Shown in pieces: positions 48,101 through 62,000 of a DNA stretch of 64,000 nt. The DNA is from Candidula unifasciata (Eukaryota; Mollusca; Gastropoda; Stylommatophora; Geomitridae): NCBI GenBank assembly GCA_905116865.2, contig CAJHNH020007523.1, forward strand, positions 420,247 through 484,246, read 5' to 3'. Each line of letters begins with the position of its first letter. The first letter of the stretch is position 1. The notes beneath the pieces are model-generated. The model worked only from the letters and a program-made list of their open reading frames with translations. It did not search any database and was not told where the DNA came from. The position numbers and the translations under genes were made by a program.

Positions 48101-49935
48101 AGACGTGGACATTAACAACAAAAGGAACAAGAAAATCAAAACAACAGAAATGAAATGTCTATTATGAATCCTAAATTTAATTAGAAAAGACAGGATCAAA
48201 AATGATGATATCAGGAAACAAGCTGAGATGGAACCAGTATTAAACTACATCGAGATACAACAGATGAAATGGTTTGGACATGTGTCAAGCCTACCACAAG
48301 ATAGTGCACCACAGAGTGAATCATGGCTCAACAGTGTTTTATCAACAGAACAAGACGTACCTTTGGATTCTTGATGTTGATGTGTACCAGGAGGGATGAC
48401 ATAGGCAGCGGCTCGCTGTAGGCATTCAGCAGCTGTACACTACGATAACCTGCAAAAGGCATTCAAGTCAGATTATAACACCTAGAAGAATTAACCATTT
48501 CACCATCCAAGTCATATAATATCATCTAGAAAAATTAACCCTTTCATCATCCAAGGCAGATTATATGATCTAGAAGAATGAACCTTTTCACCATCCAAGT
48601 GAGATTGTAACACCCAGAATAATTAACCTTTTCCTCATCCAAGTGAGATAACATCACCTAGAAGAATTAACCTTTTTAATCATCCAAGTCAATTACAACA
48701 CCTAGAAGAATTAAACTTTTCACTATCCCAGTGGGATTACAACACCTAGAAGAATTAAACTTTTCACTATCCCAGTGAGATTACAACACCTAGAAGAAAT
48801 AACATTTTCCCATCCAAGTCAGATGATAACACCTAGAAGAATTAACCTTTTTCCCATCCAAGTGAGATTATAACACTTAGAACAGATAACTCTTTCCCCA
48901 TTCAAGTGAGATTATAAAACCTAGAAGCATTAACTCTTTCATCAAAAAACACTGATAATCTGACAATGTCGTCTGTTACAAGTCCCAGTAAAAGCCACTA
49001 AATTGGACTGCTTGTCTCAGACAAGCCTAGCTAATGAAATTGGTTCTGTTTGCACCTACTCAGTATTTGGAAGAACCAGGTATGATTGCATTTATTAAAA
49101 ATAGATAGGGTGTGTGTGTGTTTGGGGGGGGGGGGGAGGGGGGAGGGATAGGGACTATTACTACTTCTACTTCTGCCACCGTTACCAATATTACTACTTA
49201 CTACTATTACTATTTACTACTGCCACTACCACTACTACTACTACTACTACTACTGCTACTACTGCTTACTACTACTTGTTACTTGTTGCCTGTAACTCAT
49301 GCTTACTGTATCCAGTTGCAGCTGACTGGCATATATTCTTTATCTGTCCCGCAACCAGCTTCTGTTTCTGCAAGTTCATCCTTCTGTAACACCCATTTCC
49401 AACAGGCGATTCATCATCTCTGACTCCTTCATCTCAGTGTCTCTGGAATGAAGCACATTCAGTATGTCTGGCCTTGATATACTTCTTCCTTAACCAGCCA
49501 CTGCAGACACAGCCGGTCTGTCAGCTCCTTTATTTCCTTTCACCCCAGCATTTCCTGGGTGTACTGCCAAGACAATTTCTTAAGGTGGGACTTCGCGCTG
49601 CTGTCAACCAGTCTGCCAGTTTGGATCTTCTTAAGCATGCTCACTGAGAATGTCAATATCAATGCATGAGTTTTTTTCTGTTCCATTAGCTATGCAGGTG
49701 CCCTTGTGACAGCTGCTATCTCCATCGTTATACTAGAAGTAGTTGATACGAATGCCTGTCTTACTATTGCTGCTACTGCTGCTACTACTACTGCTGCTGC
49801 TGCTGCTACTACTGCTGCTACTACTACTGCTGCTACTACTACTACTGCTGCTACTACTACTACTGCTACTACTGCTGCTGCTGCTACTACTACTACTGCT
49901 GCTACTACTACTACTGCTACTACTGCTACTACTAT

Positions 49936-50029
<94 letters not shown>

Positions 50030-53000
50030 GCTGCTACTACTGCTTCTGCTATTGCTGCTGCTACTACCACCACCACCACCACCTCCCCCACCACCACCAT
50101 TAAAAACATTTTAAATGGCTGGCATAAATGAGAAAAATGCTCACAACAACAAGACTTACCTTGCCGAATACTCTTAAAATGAAAAGTAGCTTGACCCAGA
50201 TAGGATGTGTCATTGACCTCACTAGAAACCTCAAATCTAATGAAGGTCAAGTCCGGACATGATAAATGGAAGACAAAAACTTCATTCTTCCAAACTGGGT
50301 TGAGCATATTTTTATCTGAAAATATTTTCAAACAACAAATCCATGTTATGTTAATGTTATATGCAGAAATGTCAACTGTTGGGAACTCCAGTCTGCGAAG
50401 GTTTCAGAGCCCTATTAAGGGGGAGAAAAGAACAGACCCCCTAACCCCTAACAAGCCTGTGGCAATAGTCGACTAATTATCAGTGGTTCCTTCAAAGTCT
50501 AAGTGCATGTGCCTTCTTCTTCTGCGTTCGACATCAGTCATGCTAAACATTGAGTCCCGTCTGGGTCACAAATAGGATTGTGCGTTTAAGGTCCCCCATA
50601 GTTTCTCTTTCAATGTGGCTTCCTTGGGCCAGATCCACAGTCTTTGCTGGGAGAGGTAAGGGCAGTACTGTAGTATGTGCCCAGGGGTCTGTCTTTCTGC
50701 TCCACAATCACAGGCAGCAGATTCTTGTATGCCTATCCTGTACAGGTTGCATGTGCCTGAGATATCAGGAACCAACAGTCTGCACAGAAATTAGCCAGAT
50801 CTGTAAAAGCACACACAAAACTGAAGTTCTGGAACAAGAGTAAAGTCCAGAAGTGGACAAACAACCAGAACTTTCTGCTGGAGTTTACAGCTGGTGAACG
50901 CTAAGAAGAAGATAATGAAGGAAACTTCAGGGGAAATAAATTGGCAGATGCTGACTAACACTCATATGTCATTACATTAAAATAAAACCTGACAACAATC
51001 ATCATCATCATGTAGCAGACAGTCGCTCTCATTACGGCCTGCCTGAAAGAAACTCGGTCTCTCATACACTTTCATACTCAAGGAGTCACATATATCCTGA
51101 GCTCATCTTTGTGTTTGTTGGTCCAAATCCATCCTTCCTGATATCACACCTTCTGCTGTTATTTTAAAAAATCCACCATGGTGCTTGATATGAACAAAAT
51201 ATGACAGCTTCCGAGACAAGTTACTGTTCATTATCCAATCTTCCGTGATAATCGGTTCTTTTAAAATGTCAGTATTTCTTCTCTTCTTTGTCCAAGATAT
51301 TCTCAGAATCAATGCTAGCATTTCAGCTCAAAAGTCCCCTGTTTTCTTTCCTTAAGACTGGGAGATAGTCCACGATTCACATCCGTATGTTGCTAGAGGG
51401 AAGAAGAATGCTCTTTAAATTCTAATTCTGATCTCCTTGCTGGTGTTTAACCTCTACTATTAATCCATCCATTTATGAGCCAAATCAACAAAGCAATTCA
51501 TGCAAAAACCAACCAGTCAAGCAGGGAATTAACTTTCCCACCAACCAACATATCCTAAACTCAACCAACCAACACATCTACCTAAAAAACTTACCAATCA
51601 AACAACCAGCCAACACTCAACTCAACCAATCAACCTGTCTACCCAGCCAACTTACCAATCAAACAACCAACCAACCCTCAACTCAACCAATCAATATGTC
51701 TACCCAACCAACTTACCAATCAAACAACCAACCAACCCTAAACTCAACCAATCAACATGTCTACACAACCAACTGACCAATGAAACAACCAACCAACCCT
51801 CAACTCAACCAATCAACACATCTGCCCAACCAACTGACCAATCAAACAACCAACCAACCCTTAACTCAACCAATCCACACATTTACCCAACCAACTGACT
51901 AATCAAACAACCAACCAACACTCAACTCAACCAACCAACACGTCTACCCAACCAACTGACCAATCAACCAACCAAACCTCAACTATCAACACATATACTC
52001 AACCAACTGACCAATCAAACAACCAACCACCCCTCAACTCAACCAACCAACACATCTACCCAACCAACTGACCAATCAAACAACCAGCTAACCCTCAACT
52101 CAATTAAAACATCTACCCAACCAACTGACCAATCAAACAACCAACCAACCCTCAACTCAATTAAACAAAACATCTACCCAAACAACTTCACCAATCAATC
52201 AACCAACCAACCCTCAACTCAATTAATCAAAACATCTACCCAACCAACTGACCAATCAATCAACCAACCAACCCTCAACTTAATTAATCAAAACATCTAC
52301 CCAACCAACTGACCAATCAAACAACCAACCAACCCTCAACTCAATTAAACAAAACATCTACCCAACCAACTGACCAATCAAACAACCAGCCAACCCTCAA
52401 CTCAATTAATCAAAACATCTACCCAACCAACTGACCAATCAATCAACCAACCAACCCTCAACTTAATTAATCAAAACATCTACCCAAACAACTGACCAAT
52501 CAATCAACCAACCAACCCTCAACTTAATTAATCAAAACATCTACCCAAACAACTTACCAATCAAACAACCAGCCAACCCTCAACTCAACCAATCAACACA
52601 TCTACCCAACCAACTGACCAATCAAAAAACCAACCAACCCTCAACTTAACCAATCAACATATCTGCCCAACCAGCTGACCAATCAAACAACCAGCCAACC
52701 CTCAACTCAACCAATCAACACATCTACACAACCAACTGACCAATAAAACAACCAACCAACCCTCAACTTAACCAATCAAACAACCAGCCATACCCAAAGA
52801 TATCCTTGTCCTCTCCCTCTGGCAGTCCAAAGGAAGCCCCAGCACCTCCACAGACACAAACGGCTGCATGTCCCCGACAACCGAAGTCATGCTGCCCAGA
52901 TTTCTGCCACCCAGAACTGTAACAGTGAGAACCACGGCCTCCACGTTTTCCGTCAGTGACAGCACGTCTGATGGATTGTACTGGGCGCTGTTCATGAACC

Positions 53001-56000
53001 TTGGTTTCAGGACATAGCCACACCTTTGTGATGGAAGACAGATTCAGCTTAGTAAAGGAAATGGATGAGAAGTAGAAGGGTGAAAAGGTACTAAGTGGAT
53101 AAACAAGTTTAAGAAGGTAAAGCACAACTATAAATGGAAGGCAGGAAAGGAAGTAGTAGTAATTTTGAAAAAATATCCTGTTCAACCCTTAGAGTTATAA
53201 TTGGAATATATAATATTAACTGTGTTCTCAGAATATATATTTGTTATTTTAAATTTATATATTTATGTAATTATGTATGTCTAAAATGAAATTTGTATTT
53301 TTTAACATTTTGTTTGATTTGTCTCATGATTATGATAGAAAATGGCCTATGAATACTCAGACATCCTAATAACATTGTGTCATTAGTTTGGTGGATATAC
53401 TGTTTCCTTAAAATACAATCATTGGTTATTCTCCTTGACTTTATCTTTAGGGGAAAATACTCTAAAGATCCAGTGGGCATTCTTTCCCCTTCTATATATG
53501 GATTTTAGTCATAGTAATAAATTTCCATGCATCTCTCCGGGAGCTGCTTATGTGCAGAAAGTTTTCCATCATCAAAGGTATGTATGAGAGACGAAAATGA
53601 AAGAAGAGAAAGAGATATGAATGAAAGAAGTAAAGTGGATATAAACAATAAGATAAAAAAAGGGATGTACATAAAAGAAAGAGAAATAAAAAAGAATACA
53701 AATGAAAGAAGTGATGGGATGACTTCCGTTTTCAAAATGGCGGACAGCAGCTGAGTTTATTTTCACTGGCTGTCAATTCTCTCGGATTATTCTGTTTCAT
53801 AATCATGAACTGCTATTTTATGCGCATTTCCAAAGCAGGATACTATGTGTTTGTGGGAGCAGTGTGTATTGTGGTTGTGCTGTGTCGGGGCGAGATAATG
53901 ACTGATAGTTTTGGCAGCCTCAACCACGCTGCCTTCGCAATGATTTGATTGCGGCGGTCCACTCGGGAAGACAGAATCTCGTCAGCAGGGGACTGCGACT
54001 GTCTAGAGAACAAATTCGATCTTCTTCTTCTTCTTCGTTCACTGGCTGTGAATTCCGGCGGAAGGTCCCGGTTAATCGTCCGCTTGGACTTTTGGCTTTT
54101 ACCTGGACCTGAGTTTTGCGTGTACAACCGTTTTGCTGTTCCCTGCCTCATGGGCAGCTGTACTCCGACTTCGAAGGAAGACGTCAGGCCTATTTCTAGG
54201 TTGACTGTGACCATTGTTTTGTGTGGGTCGAGACGTTGCCTGATTTGTGTGGTGTCCACTTTGTCTCCTTTTCCACAGGTATTGCCCCCAAAGTACCCCT
54301 TTGGGGCAGCCCCCTGTGGAACGGTTGGCCCTCAAGGGAAGGCAGGGGCAGATCATGGGCATTGCCCGCCATCCAAGGAGGCTTCCATTTTTGCAGAGCC
54401 GGCACATGATGCTCTGGTTCTGGGCTCACCCAAGGAATCGCCACGTCCTGCACATGCCTGCTTGACCTCACAACCGTATTAGGCCTCCCGCTTGACAAGG
54501 GCTGCGCCCTCCGGAAGTCAGCGGGGAGCAGCCCGCGAATTCTGGACTTTTGTGACCACCCAAATAGGTACTTCTTTTTATTCGCACGTTAGGTATCTTT
54601 GACGAGCCGTTAGCCCGACAAAATTCAACATCCTTCGTCAGGCATATCGTTATCTGTTTGGTTCCAGCACTCGAGCGAGTGGGGTCTTTTGGTGTGGACA
54701 TTTGGACTTTTTCCGTTCAATACGATTTGTGATGGTCAGATTTTGAGCTTACTCGTGTGACGTAGGTTCTAGTTTTGTTGGACTTAGGCTTAGCCAGCCG
54801 ATGGATGATAGCTGTCTTGGTGTACCTCAGCGCAGTGACGACGACACTGAGGGTTAACAGAGGATGTACATGGGTAGAATCTTGCTGCGAGACGCCACCC
54901 ATAGGAGATGTTACTCGTCTGTGCTGCGGGTAAATCTCTAGGTCAAGGGTTGAGTCTCAGCAGAACAATGTTCTCTTCACTCCACAATCTTTTAACCAAG
55001 GGTTGTAATTTTAGCTGTACGTTAGGCAAGCACTTTACTCATGTTCCTAATGAGTTTTGATAACCTTTTTCACCCATGCGTTTGGGGGCGGGCTGATGAG
55101 AGCCACAAAGACACATCACCTATGGGGGCCGCCAAACTCCGAAATCCCCTGACAGCTCTGTTAATGCTCATTTGAGACATTATCCGTGGTGCACGACGAG
55201 GACGTGCTGCAGGGGTCTTGCGTGAGGTTCCGTACAACCAGAACAGTGAAGGACTGGCGCCCGAGTGACGACAGAGTATCTCCTTATACAAATCGTGTTG
55301 GACTTAACTTTCCCTCACGCCTGTGACATAAATCACCGTGCCACAACAAATTCGATAAAAGCTGTCCCCATAAACGGAATGTGGGGAGGAATCGACACAT
55401 ACGGTTAACTCAATGGCCAAATGAAAGAAGTGGAAAAAAAAAGGATAGAGATAAGCAGTATGTAAGTGAAAGGAGAAAACAGAGAAATAACAAAATAAAG
55501 AATGACAATATAATAACAAACAAAAAAACTAACAAAAAAGCTTACCTGCAATTCTGGGCAAACATTGCCTGGTTGATCTGCATGTATTTGTCTGGAGTTT
55601 GGTAGTTCAAGGCCACCATCTGACACCCAACATTCCATTTGGGCACTGGATCAAAATTTGTGGAAGTTAATCGGAAGAACTTGGGGTAGACTCTGCTGAT
55701 TTGATTCTGGTTGTATCTGGTTAGTTGTGCAGATAATACACAGTTTAAACATTACAAATTTGATATTTCTTCAACACTTTTGCCCCAGTGACTTAGAAAC
55801 CCCCCCCCCCCCAAAAAAAAAAGCCAATGACCAGTATTTCAGCAAAACCCCCCCCCCCACCTCCCTCCCCCAGCAAAAAAAATCTGCAACCCTTTCACCC
55901 AGTTAATGCTAAATAAAAATGGTATTGAACCTTTAGGACTTAAAAAAAAAAAAAAAAAAGAACACAACCTTATTACACAGGTCAGCAATATAATTTTAAA

Positions 56001-59000
56001 TTCAAAGTTATAAAAAAAAAATATATATATATTTTCACTGAATAAATCCCTGTGTGAGTTCCAGGGTCCCATTGTGGAGGAAAACAAGAATAGACCCAAT
56101 GCCTGCCCAACAAGCATGTCGCAAAAGTCGACTAACTGGAAGCGGCCTTCAAAGTCTAAATACATCTACCTAAGAGGCAAAGAATTAACAGTCTGCAAGT
56201 AAATTAGTCAGACCCGTAAAACAGATGTGCACACAACACTCAGTTTCTGGAACAGGACTAGAGTCTAGAACTTGATAAACAACCAGAAATTTCCGCCAGA
56301 GTTTACAGCCGGTAAACGTGAAGACGAAGAATTGAATAAACATTTGTAATAATTAGGAGTAATCGAAGAAAATAAAACTCTTTCAGTCACAGGGGGTTTA
56401 GCATCATAGGCCCAAGGGGTGGTAAAAAGAGACTGGAATCAGCACATCTTGCGTTCATGGGGCTTCTAGGTAGGAACTTATGAATGTATGATAGATACTC
56501 CAATGGGACTGAAAGAGTTAATGCAGCAGAAAATGTACTGATTTACCTCTCTATGACCATAAATAAAAAGTAGGTAATGCCTCTTCCTGACCCCTGAACC
56601 CAACTGCTGGGTAAATATTATTGATACTTGGAAATTCCAGACCCTCTAGAGGTTAAAGGTTAAAAAGTCGAGAGGATGGACTTCATTACAAAGGGTTTTA
56701 TCCCAAATGGCTCAGTCTATCTCTGTAGAGCGGCTAGCCAAGAGTGCTGCACAGAGTTTGATCCATGCGACGATCCCCAGTGATCTCTGTAAACAATGAA
56801 ACTCAAGAACTGAAGGGTGTAGCTGTGAAACTAACCCATGACCTTTAGAGAATGAGGCAAACGGCTTGACCACTTCGCCACAGTGACCCTCTGCTTACTA
56901 CCATCTGAAAGATCCTTTCCACAAGAGTTGAGCTGAGTTAATAACTGACATCCCTTAAGTGCTCCATCCTCCTCCTCAGCTGCCAGTCAAGAGTTCCAAT
57001 TCTAATAGCACTAGTAGCAGTCTGATTATAAGTATGCCTGTTTTGCCTTTCTTTTGTGTTTTGACCAGATGTCCTGGCCACACTCCCCACAGCTCCCTAT
57101 GTGGGTTCTAGGGCCCTATTATAGGGAAAACAAGAACAGACCCACTGCCTACCCAAAAGCATGTCGTAAGAGTCGACTTATTGGGCTGGGCGCTTCCTTC
57201 CAAGTCAGAGTGCATCTGCCCGAGAGGCAAGGAACCAACAGTCTGCACACAAATGAGATCTGTCAAACGGATACACATGCAACACAGGACTGCAGTTCAG
57301 AAGTGTACAAACTACCAGAACTTTCCACCAGAGTTTACAGCCGGTGAACGCGAAGAAGAAGTCTCCCCACAGCGTCATGATCTCAAGACTGTAATGATCT
57401 ATTCAGGCTTCCACAGTGTTCCCAAAAGGTTTTGACCACATCTAGCCGGTCATGCATAAGTTCAATACTTGGTTGTGGATTTCCAGCCAATTTACCTGCC
57501 TGTTCATTTCCCAGCACACCGGCATTCACTAGAGAAAAGATCCAAAGGACTAGCAGAGACTTCTGAAATGAAGCTTGCCTCTCTACACCAGCATTCCACA
57601 GGCAAGACATCAACATAGCACTGCTGCGGGCTACGTCAAGTAAGTGATTTTGTATATTTATGTAGTTTTGTTTGATTTATGTATGTGCTGATGAAGGCAC
57701 TATAGCCGCAACGTTCACGTTTCAATTGTGTTGTTATACTATGAAACTCACTGATTCATTTTCATTCAGTTTTATATCTTTTCTCTGCAAGTAGCATGCC
57801 CTTTTCCCACCTTTCTCAGTAGCTTTGTAAGTCTGTTACAATCACAACATGGGTGTGAAGTTTGTTTTTAAGCCTGCAGAAAGAAGCTGTGACTGTTTTC
57901 AATTCTAAATAAATATATGTTGTGGCATCATATCCTAGGCTTCAATGCACTAAATGCAATCTATTTGCTTTTGAAATCATCCCTCAATCGCACTTTTCTT
58001 GCCGCTAAACACAGCACTATTTATATAATCACATCACCTGAGCGGGCTGTGTGATCTCAAGGCATGGTGCCTCGAGTGCTAGAGGTTCCGGGTTCAATCC
58101 CCAGTAGAGCTGGGATTTCTTCACGTAGACTTGGACTTCACTTAATTCCCCCTGGTCTCTGGGTAGTGAGATCGGATGCCCATGATCATTGTTGCGCATG
58201 TAAAAAATCCCTTGGCAGTTAGAAATAGAAAAGAGTAGCCAAACGGCGCTGCCCAGGCAAAATTTGGAGTTAAAAGCTACCCAAAGTATTTCAGGATCCA
58301 CACCGGTGCTACAGAGCCTGTGTACTGTGCTGAGCTTCTTTGTACTCAGACTTAAGTTAGAAGAAGAATGGAGCACTAATGGGTTATTACCTGTGTGCCC
58401 TGATGTTGATCCATTGTTCTAGCCTCAAACCTCACATCACCTGGTCAGAAATGGTCATAAATCCAGTTGTCGAATGTATCATTCTGCGGTGCCCACAGGC
58501 CAATCTCTGCACTCCCAGCCCAATGTGATTAGAAACCTGCACAAGTCTGATTTTTGTTCTGATGTCTTGACTCACTCCTACCTTTACTTAAGATTTTTTC
58601 AAGCCTACACAAGTCTTTCAAGATATGGACACTGTGATTGCTCTCTTGCACTGTTCACTTGATGCCAAATATAGTTCCCCACATCTGCTTCATCATAAAT
58701 AAATAAGACTGCAGGGGGAAAAAATTATCAATTGTTTGTATATAACAATAAGAACTAAACTTTTGGGATGGAGCTAAACAAGTTCCAATGAATCAAGAGT
58801 TGAGAAAAGATGCTGGATAAGGACAGACCCAAAAGAACCAGTATAATGATACTGATAATTATATAAACAGAATGCTCTAGCACTGGAACCAACTTGGTAA
58901 CAAGAAATGGGTAAAGATTAAATTAAAAAGACACGTGGAGAAGAGAATTAGAGGATTAACCCTTCAGTCCCAAGGAACACATCATACGTTCATAGGTTGC

Positions 59001-62000
59001 TACCTAGAAGCAATGATGAACGCAGTATCAAATTAATTGGGCTGGTCATGTGGCACGCATGCCACATCACAGGCTCCCAAAAAAACTCTTTCATGGTGAG
59101 CTGCAAAATGGGAAACGTTCCCAAGGCGGGCAAAAGAAATGCTTTAAGGACACCTCGAAGTCTTCACTCAAAGCATTTGGGATGAATGACATTAACTGGG
59201 AGGCTGCCTCTCAAGACCGTAATGCATGGCGTGCAGCTCTACACAAGGGTGCGGCTATATGTGACGCAAACAGAACAGCAAGACTTATTAAGAAAAGGAT
59301 GGACAGAAAGGCGACTGCAGGAGATCTCCTCCCTGGCACAACGCCCATTCCCTGTCCTCACTGTCCAAAAACTTTTCCGGCCCACATCGGCCTCACCAGT
59401 CATCTTCGTACTCATACTTGATGAAAAAGAGTGGTCATCATCATCTTGAAGGACAACACACACCTAGAAGCCCAATGATGGCAAGATGTTCTGATTTTAC
59501 GTCTCTCTTAACTACTCCTCGGCCCTCTGATGCTAAACCCCCGGTACTGAAAAAGTTAAATGAAAAAAGATTTGGAGGACATGAGATGAACTGCATGCAA
59601 CAGTAAAGGACAAGATGATGTGGTTTAAGAGCACCTATGCTCTACTGGGATTACAGAGAGTATAATATAAGGAAAAAGATAAAGACACACTAGAACATTT
59701 CAGAGGTTGAGATGGAAGGATACCAAGTGGCATATACTCACTGTATAATAAACCTGTCATCCTTGCCGATGCGTTCTTCACTGAAGGAGGAGATTTCAAA
59801 AAATTTGCCTTGACCTGAAACATAAAAACATCCACCTTTACTATCAAAGAATTAATCAAACTAAAAATAATAGCAAAATCCTCATGAAACAATTCAGGAC
59901 CACATTTTTGGTGAAAAAAGTACATACCATATAGACGTACAGCAACTCAACAATGTTGTATATGCATTTCAGCAAGTTGTTCATATTTATGGCATTGTGG
60001 TGCTGGTGTGTCTGTGGATTACCTACCTCCCCGGGCAGCAGCCAGAAATGTGCTGTGTCAGTTCTAAAATGAAATATGGGTTGTGTTTCTGCCTTCCTCT
60101 TTAACACGTAGCTAAGGTGGGGCTCCCAGTGTGTTCATTCCCCGCCACTGCAGGTTTTGCTGAGCTCTTCATGGCTCTAAGCATGGCCTAAGCATGAGTA
60201 GTTGGGGCAACTGGATCGTCACGTCCTGAGTCCCTGTGCTTTCACGATTGTTTCCGGTATTCAGGGGGGTTAGCATACTTGTTTCCATTCCTAAGACTGT
60301 TCAGCATACCTCCAGCTCCTTCCCTCCTACAGGTGTGGTCACTGGTTTTTTTAATCGAGGTTTGCTCCTCTAGATCCATTATTTTGCCTGGGGGGGGGGG
60401 GGGGGGGGGTGTCGCACCCCCAGTTACCAGGACTACTTCGGGGAGGCTGTGACTTATCGCCACACACAATGGTCTTGGGGTATGAGAAGTTAGGCTAGGT
60501 CAAGAGTCTGACACCGCAATGAATGCTCCTACTCACAACACCAACACTTCCTACCCCCTGAAGCTCAGTCCCGCATTTCAGCAAGAAAAGGATTCATTTT
60601 AAGCCTTACTATGTGTTGATTTAACTCTATAGTAATTATCCTGACGAGATCAGTGACATATGCCAGGCAATAAACTGCGCAAATGATTCCTACCCACGAC
60701 GCTTAATGGCAGAAGTGGTTTATGATGATGATGATGATGATAAAGTGTGCAATATATTGTTTGTAACCGCATTATTAAAATTTAAAATGTGAAAAACATT
60801 ATTTTGAAAATCATGGTTGTTTTATTGTAATGCTCACTTAGGCTGGTTTTCACTGCAATTAATGTACAATGAGTTGTTGGTACTGAAAGAATAGAATACA
60901 AGTTTCCATCCCACCTTCAGTGGCTATTTAGTGATTTGGTCTTCTACTCCCACTTTTCATCTATGAATGGATTACAGATTTTCAACCATTTGGGCCAAGC
61001 CTTTTGTAGTCTTGTTTAGGATTGGTTGGGTCATCAGCTAACATTTTCTATGAATGAATTAGTCAATCTCTTGCCAGACTCCTCAGTGGAATCTTATGAC
61101 ATGTATACCTCGACTATGGAAATTGCTCTGGAGATCCCCAGTAACTGGTGTTCTTTGGATATTTTTCTGTGGGGTAGGCAGGTGTGTCGGGAAATGAACA
61201 GGCAGATAGATTGGCCTGATGTTGCACCACTGATTGGGAAAGCAGTGATGTGGACTGTGAAAACAACACTGATGCATTGCAAGCTAGATGTGGTTCAGCC
61301 TTTGGAAGCAAGTGAACAATGTGAAAGTGCAAATAGAATGTTACAGTGTGCAGAGAATGGTGCAGTCAGGAGTGACCAGGGGTTCTGGTTGACAATCTAT
61401 ATTCAGAGGAAAGGCAACATGGACAGATAATCAAAGTATCCAGCGGGTCGAGGCAGGCTGGTTATGCAGACAGTGGTTTGAGTCATTGCAAAATTCTCCT
61501 GTGTGTGCAGTTACCTTCATATTTGTCCTAGGGAATGCAGATGTTGTTGGTAATGAAAGAGCTGACAGACTGGCATTAACTGAAGATTGCCGACCTATGG
61601 ATCATGCAGACATTGTCATTGCCCTTAAAGAGATAGGATGTTCTAAGGATTTTGGAAGCAAAGTGTCCACATCACTGCTAAGAATACGAGAATTGGGAGT
61701 AAAGATCAGCACAACCAAGCATGAGAAGCACACCGGACATTTGCAAAGTCTTGTCAACCAGTATAGGACTGTCGGTAATAACTGCGCGACACTGATGAAT
61801 AAGTTGAGAGGGGAATCTGAGCACCTATGGATGTGTCAGGAGTGCTGTAAAGAGAATCCACCTTATAACACATAATCAAAGTGCTACTGGTACCATTGGA
61901 AATTGAACTTTTTGCTGGTTGCGGAACCAAGGAACCAATTTCTGGAACATGGCCACAGTCCAGAAGTGGACGAACAACCAAAACTTTCTTCCTGAGTTTA

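Larger units (their letters stand above)
45830..48345 (+). pseudogene. RTE-type reverse transcriptase remnant split by an RNH-1 LINE
   Basis: The left part (45900-46102) gives [15 protein letters not shown] and [12 protein letters not shown] text. The right part (48078-48345) gives [31 protein letters not shown] and [22 protein letters not shown] at both break points is a possible short TSD. Confidence 0.7.
56935..57900 (-). mobile_element. RNH-1 LINE remnant with two later insertions
   Basis: Pieces lie at 56935-57093, 57374-57600 and 57790-57900. The middle piece encodes [20 protein letters not shown] and [20 protein letters not shown]; the last has KVGKRACYL-type text. A family A SINE (57094-57362) and a Penelope-like fragment (about 57640-57760) separate the pieces. 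Confidence 0.75.

Noticed and set aside
46236..48153. Two overlapping + strand open frames above 600 codons
   Set aside because: They are frames across the 33-bp minisatellite, kept open because the unit is a multiple of three. The content is repetitive [10 protein letters not shown] or [10 protein letters not shown] text.
49690..50331. Poly-Leu, poly-Thr/Ala and poly-Val/Ala frames
   Set aside because: They are translations of the triplet repeat. Only the 50160-50315 exon is real.
53736..53752. YY1-like ATGGCGGACAG start context
   Set aside because: Opens only five codons and lies inside a PLC-gamma intron.
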